NCBI GenBank assembly: GCA_028565715.1
Contig: JAOXYC010217461.1
Coordinates: 1-11,084 of the forward strand
From: Phoronis pallida
Taxonomy: Eukaryota > Phoronida > Phoronidae
Length of the DNA: 11,084 nt
Direction of reading: 5' to 3'
A program made the position numbers and the translations under genes. The notes below the pieces were generated by a model. That model was not told the DNA's origin and searched no databases. It worked only from the letters and a program-made list of their open reading frames with translations. Each line of letters opens with the position of its first letter. Within the stretch, counting starts at the first letter, position 1. This document shows positions 6,782 to 11,084 of this stretch, in pieces.

Positions 6782-7135
6782 TTAAAGATATTGACTCCTC
6801 GTTGGTCCCGATATGGCGTCAAAATTCAAATCAACTAGAAATTTTGTGTACGAGTCATTTGATGAACTTGATTAACTTGCATCTGAGTAAAAAAAAATCA
6901 AAAAAATCTGTCAGGGGTGATTTGAGAGCTTTTTATCCGAAAAAGTCGAACCCGGGCATAAGCAATTAAGGGTTTGATTTGGATGCAAAAGGCTCCCAAA
7001 AGCCCCTTTACAGGTTTTTGTGAACTTTTTTACAAAAATGCAGGTTAATTATGTTCATCAAAGGGCTCGTACAAGTTTCTAGTTGATTTGAATGTTGACG
7101 CCAGATCAGGACTAACGAGGAGACAGTATCTTTAA
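6782..7135. mobile_element. 354-bp foldback element bounded by TTAA
   Basis: TTAAAGATATTGACTCCTCG at the left end is mirrored by CGAGGAGACAGTATCTTTAA at the right. The outer arms of about 100 bases (6782-6882 and 7038-7135) are strongly complementary. Weaker complementarity continues inward (AAAAATCTGTCAGGGG with CCCCTTTACAGGTTTTT) nearly to the centre at about 6958. TTAA at both ends is the target site of piggyBac-type elements, but the inner ends do not start with the usual CCC. There is no coding capacity, so this is a non-autonomous MITE/foldback candidate. Confidence 0.85.
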
Positions 7136-8077
7136 CGAAGCATACATACTGTAGCCGTAAAATAATAATACATTTACTTCAAATACACATGTTTTGGAGA
7201 CAAAGACAATTCAACATTTCTGTTTTTTTTAAACTCTGCTGTTGTGGATGTATTGATTTCTATGTGTTGATTAAACCCGACTTTACTTCATCAGCCGCTT
7301 CCCTGTTCTTCGACGTTATTGACGCTCATGGCCTTACTGAATGTATATCATCAATATTCTTGTCCATTCTACATCAATCAGCAACTCCATACATTTAAAA
7401 TGGAAAAAGTCGTAGTGTTTCTTTCGAGTACCATAATAGTTGAATCATAAACACTAAGATAAAATCAGCAGTTTGTAACTGATCAAACGTGAATAATAGT
7501 CTTGTTTCTAGATCGAGATCCAAGACTTTATCCTTTGCCAGTACAGAAATAGCCGAAGTTTAACGGATGACTCAGCAACTTACAACATGAGGTCAATGTC
7601 CTTTCAAACGACAAAATACTCGCCCAATCATCTGTGTTTACGTACTATTCATGCATCTTACATGAGATCAAAATAACACGAAGGTGATGGAAGGAACTGT
7701 CTATCTTTTTTTGGTAAGCTCATCAATTTTACAGACTATTTTTTGTCATGATTAAAAAAATGGGTCAATGCACTTAATTTTTCAAACGTGACACTAGAAT
7801 AAAATTGATTCATGGTCGGAGAATTAATTTAAATACAAACCTTCACCTTATTTAAGAAACATATGTCACTTAAATTAGGTCAGGAGGAATGTCAACATGT
7901 GATTGTCACTTCTGGGACTCGTGCGGTAGATCTCTTAAAAGCCATGGACGCATTTAACTCAACAGTTTATTTCACTTAAAACATTAGGAAACGTCTTGCT
8001 CGATTGTTATCACATTTTTCCGAAAATCCAAACGTTAAGCGCCTAGGTCCAAATTTCATGACTTGAAAGGTTATGTA
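7136..8077. other. Intergenic stretch, no gene recognised
   Basis: AT-rich sequence between two foldback elements. An open frame at 7189-7398 has no recognisable domain, a poor composition match to the two real genes and no splice or homology support. Confidence 0.5.
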
Positions 8078-8803
8078 ACTTATGTAGGAGGCTAATTGGC
8101 AATCCTTTGTCTTTTTCAAATAACAATGAAAATAAATATTTTAAGTCCGTGAAAGTACATATTTTTTGAAACGTTAAGAACTATATTTTCATAATTTTAA
8201 CAATTTAGCATCTAAATATTCCCAATATTGAAAATTAGGCAGTTTTGGGTGAAAATCTCCTTTTTTGAATTTAAACATTTCGGAACATCGATTCTCAAAA
8301 ATGGCTCAAGATATTCCACTGAAAATTGTAGGGCATACTCGTATACCATAGAACTAGCAAATGGTGTCTCAGTTTAGTAAAATTTTGCCTGGTGTTCGAG
8401 ATATTGGATCACAAAAATCAAGGCTGCAATTTTTTCGGCGAAATATCAAAAAATGGAGAGTCTTGATTTTTGAGACTTTATATCTCGGCCACCAGGCAAT
8501 ATTTTTCAAAACTGAGATACCATTTGCTAGTTCTATGGTATACGAGTATGCTCTAAAATTTTCAATGGAAAATCTTGAGCCATTTTTGAGAATCGATGTT
8601 CCGAATTCTAAAATTCCAAAAATTCGGAATTTCCCCCAAAACTGTCACATTTCTGAAGATATGAGAATTTGATTTAAAAAATATGCACTATTTGATGGAA
8701 CTACCCCGAATATACAATGAAAACGTTTTAAAACATTTGTAGGATTGATTTAAATAAGGAAACACTGTTGTTTTTTTTGAAAATTAACCTCCTACATATC
8801 CTT
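8078..8803. mobile_element. Large foldback element, about 726 bp
   Basis: The element is symmetrical about roughly 8442. The ends are TATGTAGGAGG and CCTCCTACATA. The central arms (about 8281-8370 and 8511-8603) are nearly identical as reverse complements, for example AGAACTAGCAAATGG and CCATTTGCTAGTTCT. The outer arms are much more diverged, with indels. The predicted 103-codon frame at 8361-8672 crosses the palindrome centre and reads the same repeat on both strands, so it is not taken as a gene. No transposase is visible. Confidence 0.85.
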
Positions 8804-9381
8804 AAATCAACTCGTTCAAGTGACGTGTTACACATTCAGCTCATATGCGTTTAAGTGAACAAATACATCATTCTACCTGACTATTAATCGGATCCATAAA
8901 ATCAACGATTACGTATCATTGATGTGACATTATCGGTGGTCATTCTTCGGCAATTTTGAAAAACATTATTTTATAATTGTTGACCGTTGATTGGAGACGA
9001 GAAATTCCCCATTCCTATAATAAATCATTGGCCTTTAATATAAACTTGCGAGTGCGACTTTCTGCTTCTTTCTTGCAAGAGCAATAAAAACAAATTGAAT
9101 GAATTTTACGTGGTTTATAAACGCAGTGTTCAAAATGCCCTTGCCGAAATGCATTGACGTAATTAACGGGGCTCAAGGCCAGCATTTCGCACAAGTTTAT
9201 ATTATAGGCAATGTAAAATTTATTGTTGTCAAGCACTATTTATTCTAACAAGGAAGTAAAATAGCCCATTTAAATCGTAGTATGTATGCTATGAGCCCCA
9301 TATCTCTCGTAAAACAAACATACATGTATACTGGATGATTTGTTTTTGTGGATCAACGTTTAGCGAAATTAGTTAATAGTC
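8804..9381. other. Intergenic stretch, no gene recognised
   Basis: No domain-like ORF, RNA gene or clear repeat is seen. A minus-strand frame at 9015-9236 lacks recognisable features. Confidence 0.5.
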
Positions 9382-9523
9382 ATAAATCTGAATACAAATT
9401 ACTGCACAAATAGGGCTAAGGTAGCTCAGTTGATAGAGATTCTGTCCGACAAATGGGACACATGGGTTTGTTATCCGGTCGAGTTTCATGTTTTCCTTTT
9501 TTTTGAAATTAATAAATCTGAAT
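9382..9523 (+). mobile_element. tRNA-derived SINE with 12-bp flanking direct repeat
   Basis: The tRNA-like head (about 9413-9490) has an A-box/D-arm GTAGCTCAGTTGATAGAG at 9421-9438 and a B-box-like GGGTTTGTTATCCGG near 9464-9478. It is followed by a T-rich tail (TTTTCCTTTTTTTT). ATAAATCTGAAT occurs at 9382-9393 and again at 9512-9523, fitting a target-site duplication. The head cannot fold into a full tRNA, so it is a SINE copy, probably old, transcribed by Pol III if at all. Confidence 0.65.
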
Positions 9524-10055
9524 TGAAGTGATCAAAAACGAGATAAATTCAGAAATTGAGTTGTGATTATGTTTTTTTATCAAAAGGCCCTTCCACATTT
9601 GCAAACTTTATGTTTGCAAACTCAACCAAACTTTTTTGATCGAGCTTGCAAACAAAGGTTTGGAAGACGTGTAGATCTTGTTCTAGTCATCATTATTCAA
9701 ATTACAGATTATTGCTTTATTTATCGCACTTTGTGGAGGGAGGCCGGGAAGGTCGTATATGCAGTGTGACGTAAGTTGTTTATTTCTAAGTACGAAGATA
9801 TATTGGGTGGGCTTAAAAAACGCACCGAACTTAGACGCTTCATAGTGAAAACATCCTTTAACATTTTTTTTATAAAAAATTGCAAATAAGTAACAATTTA
9901 TTAACAATTGTACCTGTTTTCAAGTTTTTCTCGTTTATATTTTGTAGCTAGGGCTCGATCCCACAACCTATTCATGGGAATACTCATTTAACGATGTATA
10001 CGTTTCCTTGTTGATAACAAATACAAGTCAAAATAGCTTTTCAAAAAAGATTCAT
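9524..10055. other. Intergenic stretch, minor repeats only
   Basis: TTGCAAAC occurs three times (9599-9606, 9614-9621, 9646-9653). No gene is supported. The frames at 9563-9769 and 9683-9907 (minus) overlap each other and resemble nothing. Confidence 0.5.
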
Positions 10056-10600
10056 GGAAAAAAGGCCGGTTGCATTGAACACACAGAAGCCTTAATACTC
10101 CAGAATGTAAAGAAAAAGGGCAATTCCATTGTAACAACATGGCCTTCAAAATGCATAGGTGTACGGATCAGTTCCACACAATCTTATCCAGTACGCTTTT
10201 GAATGGTATCATTTTCCTGAATCCGCGGCCATTAGGAGGGTTGTTTACGACTATTGAAAGCTACATCAAAGTAAAGACCAACAACTGGACAACAAAATGG
10301 ATCCACTGTGGTATAGGAGTGTTTCAAGGATGCCCACTATCTTGCATGCTCTTTATAGCAGTCTCAACCTCTACCTAGACATCCTACAGAAACAAGCCAA
10401 CCTAGGATACCACATGCCTGGAACTTCCTTGGCAACATCTGTTATGGCTAAATGCTGACGATTTAATTGAAAATGTTACTAGCAAGTCACATGAAGCAAG
10501 CATGTGTTCATTTGCCGAACAAGATTTCCTCATTCTTCAGTTGACCCACTCCGCATGTCAAAGGTAAACTTCGGACGAGAATGGAAGCATATGTTACGTT
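10056..10600 (+). pseudogene. Decayed non-LTR retrotransposon reverse transcriptase fragment
   Basis: Reverse transcriptase blocks appear in order but in changing frames: GCIEHTEALI near 10068; VYGSVPHNLIQYAFEWYHFP (10159-10218) preceded by an in-frame TAG; IKVKTNNWTTKWIH then GIGVFQGCPLSC (to 10345); LNLYLDILQ...LGY from about 10367; the catalytic-block ADDLI at 10454-10468, where Y is lost; and a trace of WTHSM near 10541. At least three frameshifts and two stops make it dead. The (F/Y)xDD and FQGCPLS blocks identify the RVT_1 family. The LINE clade is not resolved. Neither the 5' part nor an endonuclease is visible, so it is an internal fragment. Confidence 0.85.
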
Positions 10601-11084
10601 AAAAGTGGATTGATACCATTTTCGCAGGTCGTCGGAATGTGCTAAAATTTATTTTGGTTAATGCAGAGTACATGAAGTTTATAAAACCAGCAGTAAAAAT
10701 CAGGTTATGATACGCGTTCGAGAACTGTAACTGTATTTTGACGTCATTTTATTGAATAATTTAACATTACGTCCAACGTAAAATTCCATAAAACTGCCAA
10801 AAAATCGAAATTTCACCATTGGGTTTCTTAACGAAAATAAAAGAATATGGTTCAAACCATGCACAACCAAATCATCCAAAAATGAATAGGGGTCACGGTA
10901 CGATACATTGGTTCAAACCCCGGGGTTCAAACTGAGCCAGTTCTCTTTGCTGGAGAAAACTTCAATTCAAATTTTTTTCACCATTGGAATGTTCTCACAG
11001 CATTACTGGCTCATTCACTACTTTGGGAACGGGGGATCGTAAATATCCACTTAACATTCCTGTGACTAATTTTCTATTCAAAAG
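10601..11084. other. Window end, non-genic, small direct repeats
   Basis: GGTTCAAAC occurs at 10849-10857, 10910-10918 and 10924-10932, and TTTCACCATTGG at 10811-10822 and 10976-10987. No gene or clear element boundary is seen. The sequence may include the remaining 3' part of the decayed retrotransposon, but I cannot recognise it. Confidence 0.45.

Noticed and set aside
7189-7398. 69-codon open frame
   Set aside because: It has only generic hydrophobic and cysteine content, no recognised motif, no splice signals and no paralogue in the window.
8361-8672. 103-codon open frame
   Set aside because: It spans the centre of the large foldback, so both halves come from the same repeat read in opposite directions. 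No domain is visible.
9413-9490. Functional tRNA gene on the plus strand
   Set aside because: A- and B-box-like motifs are present but there is no complete cloverleaf. The flanking direct repeat and T-rich tail point to a SINE.

Overview
The window looks like AT-rich nuclear DNA from an invertebrate animal, most likely a lophotrochozoan such as a mollusc. This is inferred from short exons with canonical GT/AG introns, a tandem pair of secreted cysteine-rich genes of a type I associate with marine invertebrates, tRNA-derived SINE relics, a decayed non-LTR reverse transcriptase and many foldback elements. There are no bacterial-style long ORFs. All genes I can support are on the + strand.

The coding content is two paralogous genes in tandem. 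Gene 1 (exons 417-467, 1370-1527 and 1970-2203) is cut off at its 5' end by the window edge. Gene 2 (exons 3719-4030, 4369-4393, 5025-5075, 5789-5958 and 6328-6558) appears complete and predicts a 262-residue secreted protein: a signal peptide, a PAN/apple-like cysteine module, a short linker and a C-terminal D8C module. D8C is the eight-cysteine domain known from uromodulin, GP2 and OIT3/LZP. The last three exons of the two genes match in position, intron phase (1-1, 1-0, 0-stop), cysteine order and stop position, so they arose by duplication. The ligand is unknown. A secreted binding or recognition role is a guess from the family.

Between the genes (2204-3718) are a hairpin, a frameshifted remnant of a small secreted protein (2748-2968) and a weak exon-like ORF (3480-3595). 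The introns carry foldbacks at 489-677, 736-780 and 922-1057, a minus-strand tRNA-like SINE relic (about 1536-1622) and a minisatellite ending in an inverted repeat (5176-5364).

Downstream of gene 2 the window is non-genic and repeat-rich: a 354-bp foldback bounded by TTAA (6782-7135), a roughly 726-bp foldback (8078-8803), a tRNA-type SINE with a 12-bp flanking direct repeat (9382-9523), and a frameshifted reverse transcriptase fragment (about 10056-10600). Most apparent ORFs outside the two genes are by-products of palindromes or chance.

Gene models were built by eye from splice consensus, phase consistency and comparison of the two paralogues. No transcript or database evidence was available.
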